64,000 bases of DNA from Lachnospira pectinoschiza (GCF_900103815.1 NZ_FNHZ01000007.1:62001-126000), one strand, 5' to 3'; shown: positions 1 through 8,941, counted from the stretch's first letter. The notes: generated from the sequence alone by a model not told the origin. A program made the numbers and translations.

Positions 1-1
1 T

Positions 2-505
2 GGAACTGTAGTTATTAACTGTGCAAGAGATGTATTAGTTGATGAGGATGTTATTGGTGATTACTTAAAGTCTGGCAGAGTTAAGTGCTATGTTTCAGAT
101 TTCCCAAATCCTAAGACAGCTAACATGGAAGGTGCACTTGTATTCCCACATCTTGGCGCATCTTCTGCAGAAGCTGAAGACAACTGTGCTGTTATGGCAG
201 TTAAGCAGATTAGAGATTTTATTGAAAATGGTAACATCAAGAATTCTGTTAACTATCCAGCTTGTGATTTAGGTGTTTGCCCTACTGAAAGCAGAGTAGC
301 AGTTTGCCACAAGAATGTACCAGCTGTAATTTCTAAGATTACATCTGTTATGGGTGCTGCAAATGTAAACATTGAATCTATGGCTAATGCTTCAAGAGGT
401 GAATATGCTTATTCATTACTTGACCTTGATAAGCAGGCAGATACAGCTGTAATTACTGAGCTTGCATCAATTGATGGCGTAATTAAGGTAAGAGTTGTAA
501 AGTAA
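2..505 (+). CDS. serA: D-3-phosphoglycerate dehydrogenase, C-terminal part (5'-partial)
   Basis: Catalyses the first committed step of serine synthesis, oxidising 3-phosphoglycerate with NAD+ in the cytoplasm. The reading frame is open from base 2, so the gene begins outside the window; about 167 residues are visible. What remains is the end of the NAD-binding and catalytic part: the INCARD stretch carries the conserved arginine, and the FPHLGASSAEAEDN stretch carries the catalytic histidine. After a short linker comes a C-terminal ACT domain (about the last 70 residues, starting RVAVCHKNVPAV), the usual site of serine feedback in this family. A strong terminator follows directly, so serA ends its transcript here. 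The identification is firm; the missing N-terminal half cannot be judged. Confidence 0.93.
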   Translation, partial: GTVVINCARDVLVDEDVIGDYLKSGRVKCYVSDFPNPKTANMEGALVFPHLGASSAEAEDNCAVMAVKQIRDFIENGNIKNSVNYPACDLGVCPTESRVAVCHKNVPAVISKITSVMGAANVNIESMANASRGEYAYSLLDLDKQADTAVITELASIDGVIKVRVVK

Positions 506-530
506 AATAGATAGTGATATAATTTCTAGC

Positions 531-570
531 GGGTATTGGAAGTTTACTTTCAATACCCCTTTATTTTTTT
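531..570 (+). terminator. Rho-independent terminator after serA
   Basis: Twelve-base-pair stem (531-542 with 547-558, one G-U pair) with a four-base loop, followed by a T-rich tract that includes TTTTTTT. It separates serA from the MATE transporter gene. Confidence 0.88.
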
Positions 571-668
571 GCTTATTTATAATAATATTTTAACTAATCT
601 AAAGTCTTGTTATTAATGGGTAAAACTATAAAGCTTGTTATGTATTAAATATTAGTTAGGAGTAATTT

Positions 669-2009
669 ATGCAAATAGAGAAGAAATCAACAGTAAAAGA
701 CATGACAAGTGGAAATATTGGAAAACAACTTATATTGTTTATGATTCCCTTGCTTGTAGGTAACATTTTCCAACAGCTATACAATACTATTGATAGTATC
801 GTAGTTGGTAATTATGTAGGAAAGGATGCGCTAGCTGCAGTAACAAGTACATCTCCCATTTCTATTATGCTTGTGGGCTTCTTTATGGGTATGTCTACAG
901 GTGCTGGTGTAATTGTTTCTCAGTATTTTGGCGCAAGAGATGAGAAATCTTTAAGAAAAAGCGTTCATACAGCTATTATGCTAACTATAATTCTAGGCTT
1001 TGCTTTTATGCTTATTGGTTATTTAATTACACCAATTATGCTTAAGCTTATGGATACACCAGATTCAGTAATGGCAGATGCCAATACTTATCTTAGAACT
1101 TACTTTTTAGGTATTTTAGGACTTATGCTTTATAATATGGCCTCTGGAATTTTAAGGGCGGTAGGTGATTCTAAGACACCGCTATACATTTTAATATTTA
1201 GCTCAATCCTTAATATTATTCTAGATTTATTCTTTGTAATTGTGCTTAATCTAGGAGTCGCAGGCGTGGCTTATGCAACAATTATTTCTCAGTTTTTATC
1301 AGCTGTAATTGTTATTGGTATGCTTCTTTTAAGTAAGGATATTTATAGCCTAAGATTAAAGGAATTAAGAATTGATATGCCAATTCTTAAAAAGATAGTA
1401 AAGGTGGGACTTCCAGCAGGACTTCAAACGGCCATCGTTTCATTTTCAAATGTATTCGTTCAATCCTATATCAATCACTTTGGGGCAGAAGCCGCTGCAG
1501 CCTGGGGCGTATATAGTAGAATTGATGCCTTTGTTATTTTACCAATGCAAAGTATGGGTCTTTCAATTACTACCTTTGTTGGCCAAAATGCTGGTGCAGG
1601 TCAGAAAAAGAGAATTAGAGATGGAATTAGAATTGCTATGATTATGGCCATTATTATAACTACAGTTATTTGTATCCCTCTAGTTTACTTTGCGCCAAAG
1701 ATTGTGGTTTTATTTAACAAGGAAGCACAGGTTATTGCCTTTGCAGCTCTCTTTATTAGAGTGAATGAACTTTTTGATATAGTAGCTTGTACAAATCAGA
1801 TTCAGGCAGGTGCCCTAAGAGGTGTGGGGAATGCCATTGTGCCATCAATTGTTATGATTTTTAGTTTTGTATTTTTTAGACAAATATACCTAAAAATCGT
1901 GTCTATGCTAACTAGCTCAATTATACCTATTGCTTGGGGTTATCCAGCAGGTTGGATTTGCTGTAGTATAGTACTTTTTATTTACTTTAGATTCAACAAA
2001 ATAGCCTAA
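669..2009 (+). CDS. MATE family efflux transporter
   Basis: A 446-residue polytopic membrane protein of the multidrug and toxin extrusion family, which exports cationic compounds in exchange for Na+ or H+. It has the family's usual length and about twelve hydrophobic segments in two halves. The N-terminal region (GKQLILFMIPLLVGNIFQQL, then a YNTIDSIVVGNYVG-type stretch) and the second-half start (KIVKVGLPAGLQTAIVSFSN) are typical of the bacterial DinF/NorM-like branch. An AGGAG ribosome site lies 7 bases before the ATG. It stands alone between the serA terminator and the DUF1015 gene. The substrate cannot be told from sequence. Confidence 0.9.
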   Translation: MQIEKKSTVKDMTSGNIGKQLILFMIPLLVGNIFQQLYNTIDSIVVGNYVGKDALAAVTSTSPISIMLVGFFMGMSTGAGVIVSQYFGARDEKSLRKSVHTAIMLTIILGFAFMLIGYLITPIMLKLMDTPDSVMADANTYLRTYFLGILGLMLYNMASGILRAVGDSKTPLYILIFSSILNIILDLFFVIVLNLGVAGVAYATIISQFLSAVIVIGMLLLSKDIYSLRLKELRIDMPILKKIVKVGLPAGLQTAIVSFSNVFVQSYINHFGAEAAAAWGVYSRIDAFVILPMQSMGLSITTFVGQNAGAGQKKRIRDGIRIAMIMAIIITTVICIPLVYFAPKIVVLFNKEAQVIAFAALFIRVNELFDIVACTNQIQAGALRGVGNAIVPSIVMIFSFVFFRQIYLKIVSMLTSSIIPIAWGYPAGWICCSIVLFIYFRFNKIA

Positions 2010-2113
2010 AAGTATCTATAAATAATTGTAATAAATTGACTTCAATGTTACAATAAAATACGTGGAAAATGATTTAAGCAATATTAGAATATTGCGAATT
2101 TGGAGGAAATTTT

Positions 2114-3349
2114 ATGGCAATTATTAGACCATTTGAATGTGTAAGACCTAACACAGAAGTGGCAGCAAGATTTGCAGCTCTCCCTTATGATGTTTACAAC
2201 AGGGAAGAGGCTACAAAGGAAGTGGAAAGAGAACCTATGTCCTTTTTAAAGATTGATAGGGCAGAGACTCAATTTAGTGAAGATGTAGATACTTATGCGG
2301 ATGAGGTATATTTAAAGGCAAGAGAGCTATTTTTAAAGGCTATAGAGGATGGCACTTTAATTACAGATAGCGACAAGGCCTATTATATATATGAATTAAC
2401 AATGGATAATAGAACCCAGACAGGTATAGTGGCTACTGCATCCATTGATGATTATGAGAATAATGTTATTAAGAAACACGAGAATACGAGAGCAGATAAA
2501 GAGGCTGATAGAATTAGACATGTGGATAGTCTATCAGCACAAACTGGCCCTATCTTTTTAGCTTATAGAGCAAGTGAAGCTATTAATGCCGAAGTTAAGA
2601 AGGCTAAGGAAAATGCGCCTCTGTATTCTTTTGTTTCAAATGATGGCATTAGACATAGAGTTTTTAAGATTAATAATCCTGAATCGGTTATGTGTATTAA
2701 GAATGCATTTGAAAAGATTGATTCTATCTATATTGCTGATGGTCATCACAGAGCAGCATCTGCTGTAAAAGTGGGACTTAAGCGTCGTAGTGAGGCTAAA
2801 AACTACACAGGGGAAGAAGAATTTAATTACTTCCTTTCAGTTTTATTCCCTGATGAAGAATTAATGATTATGGACTATAATAGAGTCATTAAGGACTTAA
2901 ATGGTCTTTCTAGTATACAGTTTATAAAGGCGCTAGAGGATAAGGGTTTTGATGTCCTTGAAGCTAAGGAAGCTGTTAAACCTTCTAAGAAGGCAAGCTT
3001 TGGCATGTACTTAGAAGGAAAATGGTATGAACTAAGAGCAAGAGAAGAAATTTTATCAACAGATCCAGTGGATGGGCTTGATGTGGCAATTTTACAAAAC
3101 AATTGCTTAACACCACTTCTTGGAATTTCAGATCCAAAGACTGATAAAAGAATTGATTTTGTTGGTGGAATTAGAGGCTTAAAAGAATTAGAGGAGAGAT
3201 GTAACAAGGACTGTGTTTTAGCATTTTCAATGTATCCAACTTCTATTCAGGAATTGTTTGCAGTAGCGGATGCTAACAGACTTATGCCTCCTAAATCAAC
3301 ATGGTTTGAGCCTAAGCTTCGTTCTGGTTTATTTATCCATAGAATTTAG
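2114..3349 (+). CDS. DUF1015 family protein
   Basis: A 411-residue soluble protein with the DUF1015 (COG4198) signature: an N-terminal IRPFECVRPN start, an AALPYDVYNREEA stretch and a central YIADGHHRAASA motif. The His-His pair in that motif recalls ParB/Srx-like nuclease or phosphotransfer folds. In Clostridia this family often sits beside serA or serC, as here, and a link to serine metabolism has been suggested; the biochemical role is not settled as far as I know. GGAGG lies 8 bases before the ATG. The family call is strong and the function is open. Confidence 0.88.
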   Translation: MAIIRPFECVRPNTEVAARFAALPYDVYNREEATKEVEREPMSFLKIDRAETQFSEDVDTYADEVYLKARELFLKAIEDGTLITDSDKAYYIYELTMDNRTQTGIVATASIDDYENNVIKKHENTRADKEADRIRHVDSLSAQTGPIFLAYRASEAINAEVKKAKENAPLYSFVSNDGIRHRVFKINNPESVMCIKNAFEKIDSIYIADGHHRAASAVKVGLKRRSEAKNYTGEEEFNYFLSVLFPDEELMIMDYNRVIKDLNGLSSIQFIKALEDKGFDVLEAKEAVKPSKKASFGMYLEGKWYELRAREEILSTDPVDGLDVAILQNNCLTPLLGISDPKTDKRIDFVGGIRGLKELEERCNKDCVLAFSMYPTSIQELFAVADANRLMPPKSTWFEPKLRSGLFIHRI

Positions 3350-3396
3350 TTAAATAAATTCTTAAAAAATTTATTGGAAATATAAGAGGTATTATT

Positions 3397-4332
3397 ATGA
3401 CTCATGAAAGCTTTGAAATTGATATAGACTATGAAAAATTAGGTCTAAAGCATGATTGTAAAAAAGCGACAATAACAACTTATATTAAGGATTCATATCC
3501 TAATGATCAGGATAAGTTTAATAGACCCTTGATTGTGATTTTCCCAGGGGGTGGTTATCATCACCATTCTGTAAGAGAGGCAGAACCAATAGCTATAAAG
3601 ATGCTTGATTATGGCTTTAATGCAGTGGTGGTTAGATATTCACTTATGCCTAATACTTATCCATGCCAGTTATATGAGGCTTGCGCTGCTATGAAATATG
3701 TAAGAGATAATGCAGCTAAATGGGATACTAATCCAGATAATATTGTTATTGCTGGTTTTTCTGCAGGGGCTCATGTGGCAGGACTTCTTGGAACAAAGTG
3801 GAATACTAGTGAAGTCACTCCAATTATAAAGGAGCTAAATTGTGATAATGAATATATAAAGCCTAATAAGATGATGCTTGGATATCCGGTTATTTCATCT
3901 GGAGAATGTGCCCATAGAGCTTCTTTTGAAAGACTCATATATGGTGGTACAAAGAATGAATTAGAAGGACAAAGATTAGAAGGAATTGCTGGCCAGGACG
4001 GGGATTTAACTGGAGGAATGCTAACAGGAGATAGGGATTATTTATATGAAGAATTGTCTTTGGAAAAATGTGTCACTAAGGATACTCCAACAACTTTCCT
4101 TTGGCATACCTTTAGCGACGCTTCAGTGCCAGTAAAGAATTCTTTACTTATGGCGGAGAGCTTAGAAGCTAAGGGAATTCCTTTTGAATATCATGTATTT
4201 CCAAAGGGACATCATGGTTCGGCTCTAGGAACAAAGGAAACCGCATCTAAAAACCTAGGTCACTACGAACCAAGTCTTGCAATATGGACTAAGATGTTTA
4301 GGAATTTTGTCTTAGGAGAACTTGTCTTATAA
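3397..4332 (+). CDS. Alpha/beta hydrolase, carbohydrate acetyl-esterase-like
   Basis: A 311-residue alpha/beta-hydrolase without a signal peptide, so probably cytoplasmic. It shows the oxyanion-hole stretch FPGGGYHHHS, the nucleophile elbow GFSAGAH (serine of GxSxG), an acid-residue region near FSDASVPV and a C-terminal catalytic histidine in FPKGHHG. This layout matches the BD-FAE/acetyl-xylan-esterase-like group (COG0657) that removes acetyl groups from oligosaccharides. That role would fit an organism using acetylated pectin or xylan, but the substrate is inferred. The stop codon lies only 11 bases before a short repeat array (4344-4386), so the extreme C-terminus may have been affected by an insertion. 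Confidence 0.8.
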   Translation: MTHESFEIDIDYEKLGLKHDCKKATITTYIKDSYPNDQDKFNRPLIVIFPGGGYHHHSVREAEPIAIKMLDYGFNAVVVRYSLMPNTYPCQLYEACAAMKYVRDNAAKWDTNPDNIVIAGFSAGAHVAGLLGTKWNTSEVTPIIKELNCDNEYIKPNKMMLGYPVISSGECAHRASFERLIYGGTKNELEGQRLEGIAGQDGDLTGGMLTGDRDYLYEELSLEKCVTKDTPTTFLWHTFSDASVPVKNSLLMAESLEAKGIPFEYHVFPKGHHGSALGTKETASKNLGHYEPSLAIWTKMFRNFVLGELVL

Positions 4333-4343
4333 TAATGGAGAAC

Positions 4344-4386
4344 TTGTAAAAAGTAGACATAAGGGAATTGTAAAAAATAGACATTA
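4344..4386 (+). repeat. Two direct 19-bp repeats, possible IS-end remnant
   Basis: TTGTAAAAAGTAGACATAA (4344-4362) recurs with two changes at 4368-4386, a period of 24 bases. A shorter copy of GGAGAACTTGT lies at 4316-4326 and 4338-4348. Read on the minus strand the units are TGTCTA(T/C)TTTTTACAA. Spaced short repeats of this kind are typical of the ends of IS21-family elements. No transposase is present, so this would be a relic; alternatively it is a regulator-binding array for the following gene. Confidence 0.5.
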
Positions 4387-4433
4387 AGAAAAGATAGAAA
4401 TGATAGAGTAGATACAAAATGGGAGGTAGAAAA

Positions 4434-6875
4434 ATGAATAAGAAATTGTACAATGTTATGAATTGGCCAGAAATTGAAGGGATTGTTTATGCGGAGGCTA
4501 GTAATCCCTTTAGTTTACTTGGCTCTCATGCAATTAAGGAAGGTAATTTAATCCAAATCTTTAGACCTGATGCTGTAGAAGTTTCAATTAAAGTGGATGG
4601 AAAAAAATACGAACTTGAAAAGGTAGATGAGGCAGGATTTTTTGCATGTCTTATTTCTTCAAAAAAGAAGAAGCTTGATTATAGTGTTGTATTAGAAGAT
4701 GTTAAGGGTAAGACTATTAGTTATAAGGATGCTTACGCCTTTAATACATTTTCAAAAGCATCAGTCTTTAAAAATTTCTTTGCAGGTATGGAACATAAGG
4801 CAAATGAAATCTTTAGCCCTAAGCTAACAAGTATTGATGGTGTGGAAGGTTGCCTATTTACAGTTTGGGTAGAAGATGCAATTAGAGTTAGTGTGGTAGC
4901 AGATTTTAACAACTGGGATGGACGTATTCATCAGATGGAAAAAATTGATGATAGAGGTATTTTCCAGATATTTATTCCAGGTGTGACTGCTGGTGCTAAG
5001 TATCTTTATGAAATTAAGGTTAAGGGACAAAAGGAATTTAGAAAACTTGATCCCTTTGCATTAGAAGTTTCTAAAAAGCCAGAAGATTGCTGCATAGTAA
5101 GAGAAGCTAAATTAGAAGCAGATATTGTAAAATTTAAGAATAAAAAGACAGATGCTCCTATAAGAATCTATGAATTAAATTTGGATGCTTGGAGCAAGAA
5201 ATCTGAAGCAAAGACTTATAAGTATTTGGCTAATGATATTATTTCCTATGTTAAAAAGGCAGGCTACACTCATGTTAATTTAATGCCAGTTGCACATTAT
5301 CTAAATGATAAGACTTATGGTTATGCAACAGTCTCAATGTTTGCACCAACATCAAGATTTGGCAATTCAAAGGATTTCCTTGAATTTGTTAATGAATTTC
5401 ATAAAAATGGCATAGCTGTAATAATTGATTGGAATTGCGCTTACTTTGGAACAGATGCTAGAGGCTTAGATAAGTTTAATGGAACTAATATTTATGGTGG
5501 TTTAAAGCCTATTCTTGAAAAAGATGAAACATGGGATGTTTATACCTATGATTATTATAATAACTGTGTTTTATCTTTCCTTTATAGTAGTTTGTATTAT
5601 TGGATTGAGAACTATTCTATTGATGGAATTAGAATAGATAGCCTTGCCTCAATGCTATATCTTGATTATGGTAAGGAAGCAGGAAGTTGGATTCCTAATA
5701 TTTATGGTGGAAATGAGAATTTAGCTGCAATTGATTTTATTAAGAAGATAAATAAGATTGCAACTAAAGAAGGCATTATTACTATAGCAGATGAAACTAG
5801 TGGTTGGATTGGAATTACAAAGACTTTTGATGGCGATAATTTAGGATTTGATTATTTACAAAACAAGAACTGGACAGAGGAATATTTAAATTTCTATGAA
5901 CAAGATCCTTTATTTAGAAAAGGTTTATATGAGAATTTAACCTTCCCTATGGTTTATCATTTTAATGAGAAATTCCTTCAGAAATTTTCAAGTGCAGACC
6001 TTTATGGAACCGGAGTTTCTCTATATTCATTAGCTGCTGGTAAAGATGATGAAGAAAAAGAGTCAGATTTACGTACAGCTCTTGCTTATCTTTATTTTTA
6101 TCCAGGTTCTAAGATGATTACTTTTGGACAGGATTTAGGCCTTGATATGACAAATCCTGCAAAAAAGGAAGCATGGGAATTAGTTGATGAGAATAGAGAA
6201 AACTATATTAAGTCATTAAATGGATTTTTAGATAAATACGCAGAGGTATTTAAGAATGATGATAATGAAGATTCCTTTGAATGGCTAGAAAACAATAATG
6301 CAACTGAGACGGTTTTAAGCTTTGCAAGAAAATCTGCAAAGGGTAAGATTTTAACAGTGGTATTTAACTTTACACCAGTAGAAAGAAAAGCATATAGATT
6401 ATTCGTTTGTGAAGAAGGTAAATATAAGGAATGCTTTAATTCTTCTTTAAAAGAATTTGGTGGAAATTTGGCTAAAACAAAAACTGTATATAGGTCAGAT
6501 AGAGAAGACGAACATCCTGATGCAAGAAAGTTTATTGATATTGATATTCCAGGATTTAGTGCAGTTTGTTATGAATGTGAGGCTTATACAGAAGAAGAAA
6601 TTGAAGAGAATAAGATATTAAAGGAAGCTGCAATTGCTAAAAAGAATGCTGAGGATAAGGCAAAAATTGCTAAGGAATTAGCAACTAAAGCTGAAGAGGA
6701 AGCAAGAGTTGCCCTTGAAGCTGAAAAGAAAGCTAAATTAAAAGCTGATGAGGCAATTAAGGCAAAAGAAGAGGCAGAAAGAAAAGCTAAAGATGCAATT
6801 AAGGCCTCTAAAAGAATAGATGAAGAAACTAAATTACGTTTAGAAAAATTAAAAAGTAAAAGAAGTAAGAAATAG
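4434..6875 (+). CDS. GlgB-like GH13 family protein with degenerate active site and C-terminal coiled coil
   Basis: An 813-residue relative of the 1,4-alpha-glucan branching enzyme. An upstream ATG at 4419 overlaps the GGGAGGT ribosome site, so 4434 is the better start. Order: two N-terminal beta-sandwich (CBM48-like) modules (residues ~1-230), a GH13 barrel (~245-600), a C-terminal beta domain (~620-710) and a highly charged Ala/Glu/Lys coiled coil (~718-813) absent from ordinary GlgB. The nucleophile (RID, D402) and acid/base (ADET, E454) are kept. The third catalytic Asp of the SHDEV motif is replaced: the gap-free equivalent is SSAD (519-522). The active-site His of the DWVPxHF motif is Tyr337. 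It is therefore likely a glycan-binding or scaffold pseudoenzyme rather than a working branching enzyme. mscS follows 13 bases later. Confidence 0.82.
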   Translation: MNKKLYNVMNWPEIEGIVYAEASNPFSLLGSHAIKEGNLIQIFRPDAVEVSIKVDGKKYELEKVDEAGFFACLISSKKKKLDYSVVLEDVKGKTISYKDAYAFNTFSKASVFKNFFAGMEHKANEIFSPKLTSIDGVEGCLFTVWVEDAIRVSVVADFNNWDGRIHQMEKIDDRGIFQIFIPGVTAGAKYLYEIKVKGQKEFRKLDPFALEVSKKPEDCCIVREAKLEADIVKFKNKKTDAPIRIYELNLDAWSKKSEAKTYKYLANDIISYVKKAGYTHVNLMPVAHYLNDKTYGYATVSMFAPTSRFGNSKDFLEFVNEFHKNGIAVIIDWNCAYFGTDARGLDKFNGTNIYGGLKPILEKDETWDVYTYDYYNNCVLSFLYSSLYYWIENYSIDGIRIDSLASMLYLDYGKEAGSWIPNIYGGNENLAAIDFIKKINKIATKEGIITIADETSGWIGITKTFDGDNLGFDYLQNKNWTEEYLNFYEQDPLFRKGLYENLTFPMVYHFNEKFLQKFSSADLYGTGVSLYSLAAGKDDEEKESDLRTALAYLYFYPGSKMITFGQDLGLDMTNPAKKEAWELVDENRENYIKSLNGFLDKYAEVFKNDDNEDSFEWLENNNATETVLSFARKSAKGKILTVVFNFTPVERKAYRLFVCEEGKYKECFNSSLKEFGGNLAKTKTVYRSDREDEHPDARKFIDIDIPGFSAVCYECEAYTEEEIEENKILKEAAIAKKNAEDKAKIAKELATKAEEEARVALEAEKKAKLKADEAIKAKEEAERKAKDAIKASKRIDEETKLRLEKLKSKRSKK

Positions 6876-6888
6876 GATGGTTTAAGTT

Positions 6889-7773
6889 ATGTTAGAAGTA
6901 TTAAATTCTACATCTGTAAATGATGCAACTACACAGATGACAACTTTTTTTTCAAAAGAAAATTTAATGAATCTAGTTACTGATTTTTGTAATTGGGCAG
7001 TGGGAGCAGTTGGAACTCTAGTCCTAGCAATTGTAATATGGATTATTGGAAAAAAGATAATTAAGGCAGTAGGAAAATTTTTAAGGAAAGTGCTTGATAG
7101 GGGAAAGCTAGATGAAGGGGTTAAAACTTTCGTATTATCAGCAGCTAGAGTGCTTTTATACATTTTCTTATTTATTATTGTAGTTGATACATTGGGATTT
7201 CAAACTACTTCCTTAATAACACTTTTAGGTACAGGTGCCTTGGCTATTGGTATGTCACTACAAGGAAGTTTGTCAAATTTTGCAGGAGGAGTTTTAATAC
7301 TTATATTTAAACCATTTACTATTGGTGATTATATTGTGGTGCAAAATTCTGAGGGTAGTGTAGTTTCTATAGGTATCCTTTATACTAAACTTAGAACAGT
7401 TGATAATAAAGTAATCATGTTACCAAATGGTACACTTAGTAATTCTAATATTACAAATGTTGGTGCAGAAAATTTACGTAGACTTGATATTGAAGTGGGA
7501 ATATCTTATGAAGCTGATATTAAGGATGCAAAAAGAGTTTTATCTGAAATTATTGCAAAGAGAAAAAATATCCTTACATCAGCTGGAAAAGAACCAAGAG
7601 TTGTTGTTAAGAGTTTAGATGATTCTTGTGTAACACTTGAGACAAGAACATGGTTAAAAACTGAAGATTATTGGGATACAAAATTTGAATTGCTAGAAGA
7701 ATATAAAGAAGAACTTGAAAAGAATAATATTAGTATTCCGTATAACCAAATGGATGTGCATATAATTAAATAA
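6889..7773 (+). CDS. Small-conductance mechanosensitive channel, MscS family
   Basis: A 294-residue membrane channel that opens under membrane tension and releases solutes during hypo-osmotic shock. Three transmembrane segments are visible (about residues 30-55, 80-103 and 108-140). The third is the Gly/Ala-rich pore helix, followed by the family signature running into KPFTIGDYI. The C-terminal cytoplasmic beta domain (with an LPNGTLSNSNITN stretch) and an alpha/beta domain complete a normal-length MscS. It lies 13 bases after the GlgB-like gene, so the two are probably co-transcribed, and it ends in a terminator. Confidence 0.92.
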   Translation: MLEVLNSTSVNDATTQMTTFFSKENLMNLVTDFCNWAVGAVGTLVLAIVIWIIGKKIIKAVGKFLRKVLDRGKLDEGVKTFVLSAARVLLYIFLFIIVVDTLGFQTTSLITLLGTGALAIGMSLQGSLSNFAGGVLILIFKPFTIGDYIVVQNSEGSVVSIGILYTKLRTVDNKVIMLPNGTLSNSNITNVGAENLRRLDIEVGISYEADIKDAKRVLSEIIAKRKNILTSAGKEPRVVVKSLDDSCVTLETRTWLKTEDYWDTKFELLEEYKEELEKNNISIPYNQMDVHIIK

Positions 7774-7807
7774 GATATGACTTTTGAGTAAAATTAAGTG
7801 CTATTGG

Positions 7808-7848
7808 AGGGGCTATAATAAATTTTCTTATTATAGCTCTTCTTTTTT
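7808..7848 (+). terminator. Rho-independent terminator after mscS
   Basis: A 12-bp stem (GGGCTATAATAA with TTATTATAGCTC, 7810-7839) with a short AT-rich loop, then TTCTTTTTT. It marks the left edge of the accessory LytTR/ABC island. Confidence 0.85.
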
Positions 7849-7876
7849 GTTTTTAGTATATATATGAAAAATGATT

Positions 7877-7921
7877 TTGACCGATTAAAGCCAAACTGTT
7901 GTTAAATACTGTGTTTATGCT
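7877..7921 (+). promoter_or_regulatory. Promoter with 26-bp putative activator element, copy 1
   Basis: The element at 7877-7902 contains GACCGATTAAAGCCAAACT. It recurs at 8897-8922 with a single base change. A -10-like TATGCT lies at 7916-7921, exactly 39 bases from the element start, the same distance as in copy 2. The hexamer 17 bp upstream of the -10 (AAACTG) is a poor -35. The element would therefore sit over the -35, as an activator site does. The minus strand reads ACAGTTTGG, which fits a LytTR half-site. Regulation by the LytTR protein at 9438 is inferred. Confidence 0.6.
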
Positions 7922-7964
7922 ACTATTAAATTATTAAATTAATAAATAGTAATGGGGGGAATGT

Positions 7965-8894
7965 ATGAAAAAAATTTTTTGTATTACATTAAGTTGTATG
8001 TTTATTTTTTTAACAGCATGTAATAAAACAAGTGAAAGTGAAACAGAAGAAAAATTATCAGAAGAATTCACTTATGAACAAACATCTGAGTTAATAGATA
8101 ATAGTGGACAAAAATATTATAATGTTAATAGCTGGGTTAGAATACCAGAACTTGATTTTCATGATACACAGAATAATCTGATAGAAGCATACTATCCTAA
8201 TCAATATTTTGAAAGTGGCGTAGATTCGTTATTAGATTCCTTTGATAATAAGCCTGTGATAATAAATGTTCCGAATGGAACAAAGAAAAAAGAGGAGTAT
8301 GCTAGTCAGGGTGTGTTATTTACTAAAAATGGTAAATTGCCAATTATACAGAATGATGAAATTGTAGACTATTATAATAATTTGGATTCTGCAATCATGT
8401 CTTGTATTTTGTATGGAGTTGTTGGAGAAAGTACATCATTCGAATTTAATCCTGATAATTATAGGACAATAATAACAAATCATACACGATGCAGATGTGA
8501 TGTTTTACCTTTTTCAGCAGCTTTATATGAGGATTTTTTTGAATGCGATATGAGCTTTCAACTTGATATTTATGGAGTATCAAAAGAATACTTTAATGAT
8601 AAATTGGGAACGTATACATATTCATCGATACAATATGAAGAATATTGTAAAGGAATAGAAGAAGATTATAAAAGCTTTGATCATTTATCTAGCTATAATT
8701 TAGATGAATCAGGTGTGTATTATATAGATTTTACACAATATAACGATGCATATGAGGATTATTATTTAGTTATGACAGATAAATCTGTGGATAACATTAC
8801 ATATAATATTTATGGAAGTGGTGGATATATAGTGGAAGATGAAAATGCATATCAGAAATGGAGAGAGGATAATAAAGATAAGTTTATAAATTAA
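7965..8894 (+). CDS. Putative lipoprotein, unknown function
   Basis: A 309-residue protein with a lipoprotein signal peptide: basic MKK start, hydrophobic core, and lipobox LTAC with the modified cysteine at residue 19. A Ser/Glu/Thr-rich tether follows. The mature part is acidic and rich in Tyr, Asp and Asn. I recognise no family. GGGGGGA precedes the ATG. It is the first gene of the accessory island and shares a nearly identical promoter with the small secreted protein at 8983, so the two are probably produced together. An immunity or surface-sensing role beside the ABC exporter is possible but not shown by the sequence. Confidence 0.75.
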   Translation: MKKIFCITLSCMFIFLTACNKTSESETEEKLSEEFTYEQTSELIDNSGQKYYNVNSWVRIPELDFHDTQNNLIEAYYPNQYFESGVDSLLDSFDNKPVIINVPNGTKKKEEYASQGVLFTKNGKLPIIQNDEIVDYYNNLDSAIMSCILYGVVGESTSFEFNPDNYRTIITNHTRCRCDVLPFSAALYEDFFECDMSFQLDIYGVSKEYFNDKLGTYTYSSIQYEEYCKGIEEDYKSFDHLSSYNLDESGVYYIDFTQYNDAYEDYYLVMTDKSVDNITYNIYGSGGYIVEDENAYQKWREDNKDKFIN

Positions 8895-8896
8895 TA

Positions 8897-8941
8897 TTGA
8901 CCGATTAAAGCCAAACTATTGTAATATATAAAAAATATGAT
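8897..8941 (+). promoter_or_regulatory. Promoter with 26-bp putative activator element, copy 2
   Basis: The second copy of the element (8897-8922) begins 2 bases after the lipoprotein stop codon and differs from copy 1 by one base (CTATT for CTGTT). TATGAT at 8936-8941 is a good -10, at the same 39-base offset as copy 1. Preservation of both the element and the -10 distance in otherwise diverged sequence argues for a functional, co-regulated promoter pair. Confidence 0.6.

Noticed and set aside
4344..4386. CRISPR array or phage attachment site
   Set aside because: There are only two units with a 5-base gap, no further spacers or cas genes, and no integrase or tRNA gene nearby.
7879..8922. 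CCGATTAAAG in the shared promoter element as a SigD (flagellar sigma) -10 site
   Set aside because: SigD promoters need TAAA about 15 bases upstream of GCCGATAA. Neither copy has it, whereas a conserved TATG(C/A)T lies at a fixed distance downstream, so a sigma-A promoter with an activator site fits better.
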